From Oscarella lobularis (Eukaryota; Porifera; Homoscleromorpha; Homosclerophorida; Oscarellidae), in the NCBI RefSeq assembly GCF_947507565.1, contig NC_089191.1:2274240-2338239 (forward strand): a DNA stretch of 64,000 bases. The letters are read 5' to 3'. Shown one piece after another: positions 1-9,724 of this stretch. Position 1 is the first letter of the stretch. Each line of letters opens with the position of its first letter. Under the pieces are notes generated by a model. That model was not told the origin of the DNA. It did not search any database and saw nothing but the letters and a program-made list of their open reading frames with translations. The position numbers and the translations under genes are program-made.

Positions 1-271
1 TTCAGAATAAATTCTGCATTAGTTCAGAATAAATTCAGAATTAATTCTGCATTTATTCAGAATTAATTCTGCATTAATTCAGAATAAATTCTGCATTAAT
101 TCAGAATAACTTCTGCATTTATTCAGAATAAATTCTGCATTAATTCAGAATAAATTCCGCATTTTTTCTGCATTAATTCAGAATTAATTCAGAATAAATT
201 CTGAATTAATTCTGCATTAATTCAGAATTAATTCTGCATTTATTCAGAATTAAATCTGCATTTATTCAGAA
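1..271. repeat. 22-bp AT-rich tandem repeat, left block
   Basis: Unit close to ATTCAGAATAAATTCTGCAT plus two bases, period 22, about 12 diverged copies. The unit is near-palindromic (TTCAGAAT against ATTCTGAA), so its orientation is ambiguous. The array is cut by the window start. The same family resumes at 2673 after two other arrays, so 272-2672 looks inserted into or expanded inside it. Confidence 0.9.
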
Positions 272-436
272 TTTGTCCTGGGGACAATTTGTCCCCAGGA
301 CAAATTGTCTTGGGACAAATTGTCCTGGGACAATTTGTCCTGGGACAATTTGTCTTGGGGAGAATTTTTCCTGGGGACATTTTGTCCTTGGACAATTTGT
401 CCTGGGGACACTTTTTCCTAGGACAATTTGTCCTTC
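272..436. repeat. 15/16-bp palindromic repeat (TTTGTCCTGGGACAA family), copy 1
   Basis: Repeats of GGGACAATTTGTCCT, 15 bp or 16 bp when an extra G is present. Each unit is an inverted repeat: TTGTCC pairs with GGACAA on either side of CTGGG or of AATT. The same family recurs at four other places in the first 11.5 kb, always at the edge of another array or module. Confidence 0.9.
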
Positions 437-2672
437 TCCTATGCCTTTTTCTTTCTCCCTTTTGCCTTTTGCCTTCTCCCTTTTGCCTTTTTCCTTCTCC
501 CTTTGCCTTTTGCCTTCTGCCTTTGCCTTTTGCTTTCTCCCTTTGCCTTTTGCCTTCTCCCTTTGCGTTTTGCCTTCTCCCTTTGCGTTTTGCATTCTCC
601 CTTTTCGTTTTGCCTTCTCCCTTTTCCTTTTTCCTTCTCCCTTTGCCTTTTGCCTTCTCCCTTTGCCTTATGCCTTCTCCCTTTGCCATTTGCTTTCTCC
701 CTTTGCCTTTTGCCTTCTCCCTTTGCGTTTTGCCTTCTCCCTTTGCGTTTTGCCTTCTCCCTTCGCCTTTTGCCTTCTCCCTTTGCCTTTTGCCTTCTCC
801 CTTTTGCCTTTTGCCTTTTCCCTTTGCCTTTTGCCTTTTGCCTTTTGCCTTTTGCCTTTTGCCTTTTGCCTTTTGCCTTTTGCCTTTTGCCTTTTGCCTT
901 TTCCCTTTGCCTTTTGCCTTCTCCCTTTCGCCTTTTGCCTTCTCCCTTTTGCCTTTTGCCTTTTCCCTTTTGCCTTTTCCCTTTTCCCTTTGCCTTTTGC
1001 CTTTTCCCTCTGCCTTTTGCCTTCTCCCTTTTGCCTTTTGCCTTCTCCCTTTTGCCTTTTGCCTTCTCCCTTTTGCCTTTTGCCTTCTCCCTTTCCTTTT
1101 GCCTTCTCCCTTTGCCTTTTGCCTTCTCCCTTTTGCCTTTTGCCTTCTCCCTTTTGCCTTTTGCCTTTTGCCTTTTGCCTTTTGCCTTTTGCCTTTTGCC
1201 TTTTGCCTTTTGCCTTTTGCCTTTTGCCTTTTGCCTTTTGCCTTTTGCCTTTTGCCTTTTCCCTTTGCCTTTTGCCTTCTCCCTTTTGCCTTTTGCCTTC
1301 TCCCTTTTGCCTTTTCCTTTTGCCTTCTCCCTTTTGCCTTTTGCCTTTTCCCTTTGCCTTTTGCCTTTTGCCTTTTGCCTTTTGCCTTTTGCCTTTTGCC
1401 TTTTGCCTTTTCCCTTTGCCTTTTGCCTTCTCCCTTTTTCCTTTTGCCTTCTCCCTTTTGCCTTTTGCCTTTTGCCTTCTCTCTTTTGCCTTTTGCCTTT
1501 TCCCTTTGCCTTTTGCCTTTTGCCTTTTGCCTTTTGCCTTTTGCCTTTTCCCTTTGCCTTTTGCCTTCTCCCTTTTGCCTTTTGCCTTCTCCCTTTTGCC
1601 TTTTGCCTTTTGCCTTCTCTCTTTTGCCTTTTGCCTTTTCCCTTTGCCTTTTGCCTTTTGCCTTTTGCCTTTTGCCTTTTGCCTTTTGCCTTTTGCCTTT
1701 TGCCTTTTCCCTTTTGCCTTTTGCCTTCTCCCTTTTGCCTTTTGCCTTTTGCCTTTTGCCTTTTGCCTTTTGCCTTTTGCCTTTTGCCTTTTGCCTTTTG
1801 CCTTTTGCCTTTTGCCTTTTGCCTTTTGCCTTTTGCCTTTTCCCTTTGCCTTTTGCCTTCTCCCTTTTGCCTTTTGCCTTCTCCCTTTTGCCTTTTCCTT
1901 TTGCCTTCTCCCTTTTGCCTTTTGCCTTTTCCCTTTGCCTTTTGCCTTTTGCCTTTTGCCTTTTGCCTTTTGCCTTTTGCCTTTTGCCTTTTCCCTTTGC
2001 CTTTTGCCTTCTCCCTTTTGCCTTTTGCCTTCTCCCTTTTGCCTTTTGCCTTTTGCCTTCTCTCTTTTGCCTTTTGCCTTTTCCCTTTGCCTTTTGCCTT
2101 TTGCCTTTTGCCTTTTGCCTTTTGCCTTTTCCCTTTGCCTTTTGCCTTCTCCCTTTTGCCTTTTGCCTTCTCCCTTTTGCCTTTTGCCTTTTGCCTTCTC
2201 TCTTTTGCCTTTTGCCTTTTCCCTTTGCCTTTTGCCTTTTGCCTTTTGCCTTTTGCCTTTTGCCTTTTGCCTTTTGCCTTTTGCCTTTTCCCTTTGCCTT
2301 TTGCCTTCTCCCTTTTGCCTTTTGCCTTCTCCCTTTTGCCTTTTGCCTTCTCCCTTTTGCCTTTTGCCTTCTCCCTTTTGCCTTTTGCCTTCTCCCTTTG
2401 CCTTTTGCCTTCTCCCTTTGCCTTTTTCCTTCTCCCTTTGCCTTTTGCCTTCTCCCTTTGCCTTTTGCCTTCTCCCTTTGCCTTTTGCCTTCTCCCTTTG
2501 CCTTTTGCCTTCTCCCTTTGCCTTTTGCCTTCTCCCTTTGCCTTTTGCCTTCTCCCTTTGCCTTTTGCCTTCTCCCTTTGCCTTTTGCCTTCTCCCTTTG
2601 CCTTTTGCCTTCTCCCTTTGCCTTTTGCCTTCTCCCTTTGCCTTTTGCCTTCTCCCTTTGCCTTTTGCCTTC
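437..2672. repeat. Pyrimidine-rich array (7-bp CCTTTTG and 20-bp derivative)
   Basis: The plus strand is almost entirely C and T with an isolated G about every 7 bases. Two word types alternate: runs of CCTTTTG (7 bp) and the 20-bp unit CTCCCTTTGCCTTTTGCCTT. The right end (about 2394-2672) is a near-perfect run of the 20-bp unit, while the middle mixes 7-bp runs with CTCCC and TTCCC spacers. Because the purine strand has no T and few stop-making words, reading frames of 750-830 codons stay open on both strands. They encode only KGKRQKA- or LPFAFCL-type low-complexity strings and are not genes. Confidence 0.95.
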
Positions 2673-2766
2673 TTCTGAATAAATGCTGCATTTATTCAGA
2701 ATAAATGCTGCAATTATTCTGACAAAATGCTGCATTTATTGTGAATAATGCTGCATTTATTCTGAA
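2673..2766. repeat. 22-bp AT-rich repeat, right remnant
   Basis: Diverged copies of the family at 1-271, here with ATGCTGCATTTATTCAGAAT words. It resumes directly at the edge of the pyrimidine array. Confidence 0.85.
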
Positions 2767-2977
2767 CAGAAAACACATTCAGTACCTTCAACAGAAAACA
2801 TATTGAGTACCTACAAAACACATTGAGTACCTACAACAGAAAACACATTGAGTACCTACAACAGAAAACACATTGAGTACCTTCAACAGAAAACATATTG
2901 AGTACCTTCAACAGAAAACATATTGAGTACCTACAACAGAAAACACATTGAGTACCTACAACAGAAAAGACATTGAG
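2767..2977. repeat. 25-bp tandem repeat
   Basis: Unit ACAACAGAAAACACATTGAG followed by TACCT, period 25, about 8 copies. The first junctions are truncated (the ACAACAG part is missing near 2814) and CATATT/CACATT variants alternate. Confidence 0.9.
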
Positions 2978-3268
2978 GAAATTTGAATTTGAATGCACAT
3001 GTTTTCATTTGAATCCACATTGCCTCAAGTAAGTGCACAGGCTCTCAATTGAATGCACAGGCTTTCATTTGAATGCACAGGCTTTCATTTGAGTGCACAG
3101 GCTTTCATTTGAATGCACAGACTTTCATCTGAATGCACAAGCTTTCATTTGAATGCAGAGGCTTTCATTTGAATGCACAGGCTTTCATATGAATGCACAG
3201 GCTTTCATTTTAATGCACAGGCTTTTATTTGAATTCACATGTTTTCGTTTTCATTCAATTTCATTCAT
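2978..3268. repeat. 20-bp tandem repeat
   Basis: Unit GAATGCACAGGCTTTCATTT, period 20, about 13 copies, diverged at both ends. A 64-codon open frame at 3153-3347 follows the repeat and is not considered a gene. Confidence 0.88.
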
Positions 3269-3820
3269 TATGAGAGACCCGTTGGCTAGGCCCTGTAATT
3301 TCGCTGTAATTTATTACAAGAGAGAACCGTTGGCTAACCCCCTGTAATTTCGCTGTAGTTTATTATAAGAGAGACCCGTTGGCTAGCCCCCTGTAAATTC
3401 GCTGTAATTTATTACAGGAGAGACCCGTTGGCTAGCCCCCTGTGATTTCGCTGTAATTTATTACAAGAGAGACCCGTTGGCTAGCCCCCTGTGATTTCGC
3501 TGTAATTTATTACAAGAGAGACCCCTTGGCTAGCCCTCTCTAATTTCGCTGTAATTTATTACAGGAGAGACCCGTTGGCTAGCCCCCTGTGATTTCGCTG
3601 TAATTTATTACAGGAGAGACCCGTTGGCTAGCCCCCTGTAATTTCGCTGTAATTTATTAGAGGAGAGACCCGTTGGCTAGCCCCTGTAATTTCGCTGTAA
3701 TTTATTACAGGAGAGACCCTTTGGCTAACCCCTGTAGTTTCGCTCTAATTTATTACAGGAGATACCCTTTGGCTAACCCCTGTAATTTCGCTGTAATTTA
3801 TTACAGGAGAGACCCGTTGG
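3269..3820. repeat. 49-bp tandem repeat, main block
   Basis: Period 49 with landmarks GAGAGACCCGTTGGCTAGCC and TTCGCTGTAATTTATTACA, about 11 copies. TGTAATTTATTACA inside the unit is a small inverted repeat (5-bp arms). The last copy breaks after GACCCGTTGG at 3820. Its continuation (CTAGCCC) resumes at 4709. Confidence 0.9.
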
Positions 3821-4708
3821 GCCCTCAACTTTATCTTCAATGCCTTAGAATCGAAGTTTAGGCCCTCAACTTTATCTTCAGGGCCTTAGAAACAGAGTTT
3901 AGGCCTTCAACTTTATCTTTAGCTCCTTAGAATCAAAGTTTAAGCCCTTAACTTTATCTTTAGGTCCTTTGAATCAAAGTTTAGGCCCTCATCTTTATCT
4001 TCAGAACCTTAAAATCGAAGTTTATGCCCTCAACTTTATCTTCAGGGCCTTACAATCAAAGTTTAGGCCCTCATCTTTATCTTCAGGGCCTTAGAATCGA
4101 AGTTTATGCCCTCAACTTTGTCTTCAGGGCCTTAGAATCAATTTTTAGGCCCTCAACTTATCTTCAGGTCCTTGGAATCAAAGTTTAGGCCCTCAACTTT
4201 ATCTTCACAACCTTAGAATCAAAGTTTAGGCCCTCAACTTTATCTTCAGGGCCTTAGAATCAGAGTTTAGGCCCTCAACTTTATCTTCAGGTCCTTAGAA
4301 TCAAAGTTTAGGCCCTCAACTTTATCTTCAGGTCCCTAGAATCAAAATTTAGGCCCTCAACTTTATCTTCAAATCCTTAGAATCAAAGTTTAGGCCCTCA
4401 ACTTTATCTTCAGGTCCTTAGAATCAAAGTTTAGTCTCTCAACTTTATCTTCAGGTCCTTAGAATCAAAGTTTAGGCCCTCAACTTTATCTTCAGGCTCT
4501 TAGAATCAGAGTTTTGGCCATGAACTTTATCTTCAGGCTCTTAGATTCAAAGTTTAGGCCCTCAACTTTATCTTCAGGTCCTTAGAATCAGAGTTTTGGC
4601 CCTGACCTTTATCTTCAGGCCCTTAGAATCAATGTTTGGGCCTTCAACTTTATCTTCAGGGTCTTAGAATTAGAGTTTAGGCCCTCAACTTTATCTTCAG
4701 GGCCTTAG
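3821..4708. repeat. 41-bp tandem repeat nested in the 49-bp repeat
   Basis: Period 41 with landmarks GGCCCTCAACTTTATCTTCA and CCTTAGAATCAAAGTTT, about 22 copies with frequent single-base variants. Both flanks are the two halves of one 49-bp monomer, so this array arose at or was inserted into one point of the older array. Confidence 0.9.
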
Positions 4709-4837
4709 CTAGCCCGTGTAAGTTCGCTGTAATTTATTACAGGAGAGACCCGATGGCTAACCCCCTGTAATTTCGCTGTAATTTATTACAGGAGATACCC
4801 GTTGGCTAACCCCGTGTAATTTCGATGTAATTTTTGG
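4709..4837. repeat. 49-bp tandem repeat, resumed
   Basis: Continuation of the family at 3269-3820, about 2.5 copies, ending in TGTAATTTTTGGGAGA where the 15/16-bp family starts. Confidence 0.88.
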
Positions 4838-5130
4838 GAGAAATTGTCCCCAGGACAAATTGTCCCAGGACAAATTCTCCTGGGGCAATTTGTCCTGGGA
4901 CAATTTGTCCTGGGGACAATTTGTCCTAAAGACAATTTGTCCTGGGACAATTTGTTCTGGGGACAATTTATCCAGGGACAATTTGTCCTGGGGACAATTT
5001 ATCCTGGGACAATTTGTCCTGGGGACAATTTGTCCTTGGTCAATTTGTCCTGGGGACAATTGGTCCTGGCACAATTTGTCCTGGGACAATTTGTCCTGGG
5101 ACAATTTGTCCTGGGGACAAATTGTCCCTC
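4838..5130. repeat. 15/16-bp palindromic repeat, copy 2
   Basis: About 19 units of the GGGACAATTTGTCCT family. Preceded by the 49-bp family and followed by a non-repetitive module, the same order as at 8064-8907. Confidence 0.92.
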
Positions 5131-5395
5131 TTCGAATATTCCCGAAACCGCTCTGTACGTGTTGCCTTGCCATTCTATAGGCGTAGCAATATGAAACCCC
5201 GATTGTTAAGAGTTTATTTATGACGTCACCATGTTAAACCGGTGTGGTCACGTGCTTATGTTAGCGCGAGCGTCTCGTTTCGAAGAAACACGGTTTCTGG
5301 CTCGTTTTCGACGATGCGAAGGTCCGAGCGACGTCAAAAGGTAAGTAGTAGATAGTTTCGAAGCAGTTTAGAGCGTTCGTCGCCCGCTGAGTACG
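5131..5395 (+). promoter_or_regulatory. Promoter/first-exon-like module, copy 1
   Basis: Non-repetitive stretch duplicated at 8646-8907 with scattered substitutions. It contains a full CRE palindrome TGACGTCA (5221-5228) and an E-box CACGTG (5249-5254). Further on, an ATG at 5314 opens nine codons reading MRRSERRQK and ends exactly at a consensus splice donor AAAAG|GTAAGTAG (GT at 5341-5342). CRE and E-box are known transcription-factor sites; use as a promoter here is inferred from their arrangement and from both copies keeping it. In this copy the sequence after about 5395 runs into the 21/24-bp array, so any downstream exons are lost or displaced. Confidence 0.5.
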
Positions 5396-6652
5396 TACAC
5401 CGCGGGCCAGAATATCTACACCGCTTTCCGTAATATATATACACCGCCTGGCGGAATATATACACCGCCTGCTGGCGGAGTACTTACACCGCCTGCCAGA
5501 TTATCTACACCGCCTGCCGGAATACACCGCCTGCCGGAATATATACACCGCCTCTGGCGGAGTACGTACACCGCCTGCGAGAATATATAAAACCGCCTGC
5601 CGGCGGAGTACGTACACCGCCTGCCAGAATATAAACACCGCCTGCCGGCGGAGTACGTACACTGCCTGCCAGAATATATACACCGCCTGCCAAAATATCT
5701 ACACCGCCTGGTGGAATATATTCACCGCCTTCTGGTGGAGTACGTTCACCGCCTGCCGGAATATCTACACCGCCTGCCGGAATACATACACCGCCTGCTG
5801 GCGGAGTACGTACACTGCCTGCCAGAATATATACACCGCCTGCCAAAATATCTACACCGCCTGCCGGAATATATACACCGCCTTCTGGTGGAGTACGTTC
5901 ACCGCCTGCCGGAATATCTACACCGCCTGCCGGAATATATACACCGCCTTCTGGCGGAGTAATTACAACGCCTGCCAGAATATCTACACCGCCTTCTGGC
6001 TAAGTACGTACACCGCTTTCCGGAATATATACACCGCCTGCCGGAATATATACACCGCCTGCTGGCGGAGTACGTACACCGCCTGCCAGAATATATACAC
6101 CGCCTGCCGGAATACACCGCCTGCCGGAAGATATACACCGCCTGCTGGCGGAGTACGTACATTGCCTGTCGGAATATATACACCGACTGCCGGCGGAGTA
6201 CGCAAACCGCCTGCCGGAATATCTACGCAGCCTGCCGGCGGAGTACGTACACCGCTTTCCGACAGAGTACGTACACCGCCTGCCAGAATATATACACCGC
6301 CTGCCAGATTATATACACCGCCTACCGGCGGAGTACGTACACCGCCTGCTGGCGGAGTACGTACACCGCTTGCCGGAATATTTACACCGCCTGCCGGAAT
6401 ATATACACCGCCTGCTGGCGGAGTACGTACACCGCCTTCTGGCTGAGTAATTACACCGCCTGCCTGAATATATACACCGCCTGCCTGAATATATACACCG
6501 CCTGCCGGAATATATACACCGCCTGCCGGCGGAAAACGTACCCCGCCTGCCAGAATATATACACAGCCTGCCGGCGGAGTACGTACACCGCCTGTCAAAA
6601 TTTCTACACCGCTTCCCGGCGGAGTACGTACACCGCCTGCCGGAATATATAC
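5396..6652. repeat. 21/24-bp compound tandem repeat, block 1
   Basis: Two related units alternate irregularly: GGAATATATACACCGCCTGC plus C (21 bp) and GGCGGAGTACGTACACCGCC plus TGCC (24 bp). They share ACACCGCCTGCC. Both lengths are multiples of three, so frames stay open for long distances; on the minus strand they read as VYIPAGG (7 residues) and VRTPPAGG (8 residues). Interrupted at 6653 by a solo LTR. Confidence 0.92.
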
Positions 6653-6853
6653 TGTCGCGAATCTGGTCTCGATGCGGGTCGGATGAGCGCTCAGTCGTTT
6701 TATTCTTAGTCGGTCGCACACACTCACTCGACGCTACACTACACCGGACAACACTAACTGAACTAACTAATCACACGCGTACAGACTATTATAACCTACA
6801 AGGGAGGGGCCATTATCGTCACGGGCTGCAGTCCCGGACGACAATTTCCCACA
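6653..6853 (-). mobile_element. Solo LTR of an LTR retrotransposon, copy 1
   Basis: A 201-bp element read on the minus strand begins TGTGGGAAATTGTCG and ends ATTCGCGACA, the TG...CA ends expected of an LTR. It is bordered by a 4-bp direct repeat ATAC (6649-6652 and 6854-6857) that belongs to the satellite unit. On the minus strand a TATA-like TTATAATA (6794-6787) precedes an AATAAA signal (6704-6699), a U3-R-U5 order. No internal coding region, primer site or polypurine tract flanks it, so it is a solo LTR left by recombination. The 4-bp target duplication fits the Gypsy group among others; the superfamily is not settled. Confidence 0.85.
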
Positions 6854-7523
6854 ATACGCCGTCTGCCGGCGGAGTACGTACACCGCCTGCCGGAATATAT
6901 ACAACGCCTGCCGGAATATTTACACCGCCTGCCGGAATATATACACCGCCTGCCGGCGGAGTACGTACCCCGCCTGCCAGAATATATACACCGCCTGCCG
7001 GCCGAGTACGTACACCTCCTGCCAGAATATCTACACCGCCTCCTGGCGGAGTACGTACACCGCTTTCTGGAATATATACACCGCCTGCCGGAATATATAC
7101 ACCGCCTGCTGGCGAAGTACGTACACCGCCTGCGAGAATATATACACCGCCTGCCGGCGGAGTACGTACACCGCCTGCCAAAATATCTACACCGCCTGCT
7201 GTCGGAGTACGTACACCGCTCGCCGGAATTTATACACCGCCTGCCGGAATATATACACCGCCCGCTGGCTGAGTACGTACACCGCTTGCCGGAAAATATA
7301 CACCGCCTTCTGGCTGAGTACTTACATCGCCTGTCAGAATATATACACCGCCCTCCTGAATATATACACCGCCTGCCGGAATATGTACACCGCCTGCCGG
7401 CGGAGTACGTACCCCGCCTGCCAGAATATATACACAGCCTGCCGGCGGAGTACGTACACCGCCTGTCAGAATATCTACACCGCCTGCCGGCGGAGTACGT
7501 ACACCGCCTGCCGGAATATATAC
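6854..7523. repeat. 21/24-bp compound tandem repeat, block 2
   Basis: Same family as 5396-6652. Its right part, up to the second LTR, resembles the sequence before the first LTR because of an 871-bp duplication. Confidence 0.92.
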
Positions 7524-7724
7524 TGTCGCGAATCTAGTCTCGATGCGGGTCGGATGAGCGCTCAGTCGTTTTATTCTTAGTCGGTCGCACACACTCACTC
7601 GACGCTACACTACACCGGACAACACTAACCCAACTAACTAATCACACGCGTACAGACTATTATAACCTACTAGGGAGGGGCCATTATCGTCACGGGCTGC
7701 AGTCCCGGACGACAATTTCCCACA
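7524..7724 (-). mobile_element. Solo LTR, duplicated copy 2
   Basis: Same 201-bp length and nearly identical sequence to 6653-6853, offset 871 bp. It has the same ATAC repeats (7520-7523 and 7725-7728) and the same neighbouring satellite words (CCGTCTGCCGGCGG on the right). The shared insertion site shows that this copy came from duplication of satellite plus LTR, not from a second insertion. Confidence 0.85.
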
Positions 7725-8063
7725 ATACACCGTCTGCCGGCGGAGTACGTACACCGCCTGCCGGAATATATACAACGCCTGCCGGAATATATACACCGCC
7801 TGCCGGAATATATACACCGTCTGCTGGCGAAGTACTTACACCGCCTGCCAGAATATCTACACCGCCTGCTGGCGGAGTACGTACACCGCTTGCCGGAAAA
7901 TTTTCACCGCCTGCTGGCTGAGTGCTTACACCGCCTGCCAGAATGTATACACCGCCAGCCGGAATATTTACACCGCCTGCCGGAATATGTACACCGCCTG
8001 CCGGAATATATACACCGCTTGCTGGCGGATTACGTACACCGCCTGCCAGAATATATACACCCC
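7725..8063. repeat. 21/24-bp compound tandem repeat, block 3
   Basis: Continuation of the VYIPAGG/VRTPPAGG-type array. It ends at ATATATACAC where the 49-bp family begins. Confidence 0.9.
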
Positions 8064-8136
8064 CTGTAATATCCCTGTAATTTATTACAGGAGAGACACG
8101 TTGGGTAACCCCCTGTAATTTCCCTGTAATTTTTTT
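8064..8136. repeat. 49-bp repeat remnant
   Basis: About 1.5 copies of the family at 3269-3820 (CCCTGTAATTTATTACAG, GAGAGACACGTTGGGTAACC), in the same position before the palindromic array as at 4709-4837. Confidence 0.85.
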
Positions 8137-8645
8137 GAGAATTTGTTCTGTTCTGGGGACAATTTGTCCTGGGGACAATTTGTCCTGGGGACAATTGGTC
8201 CTGTGATAATTTGTTCTATGACAATTTGTTTTGGGGACAATTTGTCCTGGGGAAATTTTGTCCTAGGACAATTTGTCCTGGGACAATTTCTCCTTGGGAC
8301 AATTTGTGCTGGGGACAATTTGTCCTGGGACAATTTGTCCTGGGGACAATTTGTCCTTGGGACAATTTGTCCTGGGACAATTTGTCCTGGGGACAATTTT
8401 GTCCTGGGACAATTTGTCCTGGGACAATTTTTCCTTGGGACAATTTTTCTTGGGACAAATTTTCCTGGCACAATTTGTCCTGGGACAATTTGTCCTGGCA
8501 CAATTTGTCCTGGGACAATTTGTCCTGGGACAATTTTTCCTGGGTCAATTTGTCCTGGGACAATTTGTCCTGGGACAATTTGTCCTGGGGACAATTTTTC
8601 CTGGGACAATTTGTCCGTGGACAGTTTGTCCTGGGGACAAATTAC
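8137..8645. repeat. 15/16-bp palindromic repeat, copy 3 (largest)
   Basis: About 32 units of GGGACAATTTGTCCT with TTTTTCC, GGCACAA and similar variants. Open frames of 100-200 codons on both strands come from the repeat period and are not genes. Confidence 0.92.
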
Positions 8646-8907
8646 ACTCGTCCAATCTTCGCGAAACCGCTCTGTACGTGTTTCCGTGCCATTCTATAGG
8701 CGTAGCAGTTTGAAACCCCGATTTGTAATAGTTTATTTATGACGTCACATTGTTAAACCCGTGAGGTCACGTGGTTATGTTAGCGCGCGCGTCCCCTTTC
8801 GAAGAAACACTGTTTCTGGCTCGTTTTCTACGATGCGAAGGTCCGAGCGACGTCAAAATGTAAGTAGTAGATAGTTACGAAGCAGTTTTAGAGCGTTCGT
8901 CGCCCGC
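8646..8907 (+). promoter_or_regulatory. Promoter/first-exon-like module, copy 2
   Basis: Second copy of the module at 5131-5395. TGACGTCA is at 8740-8747 and CACGTG at 8768-8773. The short ATG frame is present, reading MRRSERRQN, and runs into a donor-like AAAAT|GTAAGTAG (GT at 8860-8861), weaker than copy 1 because of T instead of G at -1. Unlike copy 1, this copy continues into 750 bp of non-repetitive DNA and then, 1.4 kb on, into the exon-intron array. It may therefore be the 5' end of that transcription unit. This is inferred from order and strand only. Confidence 0.5.
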
Positions 8908-9663
8908 GGAGCGCGCGTACGAACGCGTCGCGTCGCCAAGTTGTGGCGCGAGCTTCGAATAGTGAATTTTTCGTTTCGAATGGCTTCAAAACGAAGGATT
9001 CGAGACGGTTTAGAACGTTTTGCGACGCGAAGCGTCGCTTTCGGCGTCGTTTTTGCCGAATTAATGTGTCCGTAAAAGGGGGCGTGTTCCCTTTCTTTCG
9101 CACGTGCTCTACGGCAAACGGCGACTCGAATGCCGTCGAGTGGCGGCAATTTGTAAACTGCACCATATGCCCTCTCGATCGAAGTGCCGCTTATCGTCGT
9201 ACGACGCGCCGTCGCGGAGTGGCGGCACGGTTAAGGTGGTGTCGTTTACGGTGTACGCGCGTAGGCGTATTGTTTGTTTTGCTTAATTTTATGTCAAAAA
9301 TTGGCGAAAATTGGTAAACGTTGTACCAGGTTTTATTTGTGAGACCACGACGAATCGAATGGCACCGGTGCGGTGCTCGTGCGACGTCTCCTTGCAGAGT
9401 TGTGCGCTTTTTCACGAAACGAGTCGCGAATTGGAAAATCGATTTTTGTCCTTCGATTTTCTGCGCCGTGCAGTCGCTTCTGCTGCCGTTTTTTTGGTTT
9501 TTTGAGGAGGATTTGGGATGGCTGAAAGGCACGAAAAGGTTTTTTTCGCGTGCGATCGAAATTTGGTCAAAATTTCCCTAAATCCAACTTTTGCGTTTCG
9601 GACTCGTTTCGAACGTCTCGTAGAAGTCTTTCCCTTCATCGTAGAGCACTGTGGTTTGGAATT
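8908..9663. other. CpG-rich non-repetitive stretch, no gene recognised
   Basis: Low-copy sequence rich in CG and TTCGAA words. If the module upstream is a first exon, this would be intron or 5' flank. Open frames of 60-124 codons on both strands have arginine-rich composition typical of CpG-rich DNA and show no domain I recognise. No tRNA or other RNA gene is evident. Confidence 0.5.
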
Positions 9664-9724
9664 TGGCGACAATTTGTCCTGGTGACAATTTGTCCTGGGA
9701 CAATTTGTCCTGGGAGAATTTTTC
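9664..9724. repeat. 15/16-bp palindromic repeat, copy 4 (short)
   Basis: Four units (GACAATTTGTCCTGG and variants) directly before the TTCGAACG array, the same order as at 11341-11439. Confidence 0.88.

Noticed and set aside
240-2735. Frames of 750-830 codons on both strands
   Set aside because: They consist only of the 7- and 20-bp pyrimidine repeat translated in all frames. Open frames come from the lack of stop-forming words, not from a gene.
5501-8178. Many 60-247 codon frames in the 21/24-bp array
   Set aside because: Periods of 21 and 24 bp keep all phases open and frames overlap on both strands. Kept only as a finding, not as genes.
8085-8742. Frames rich in SWDNLSWGQF or VPGQI
   Set aside because: Translation of the 15/16-bp palindromic repeat on both strands.
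8943-9581. Arginine-rich frames in the CpG-rich stretch
   Set aside because: Overlapping frames on both strands, no domain and no start context. Composition is explained by CG-rich words.
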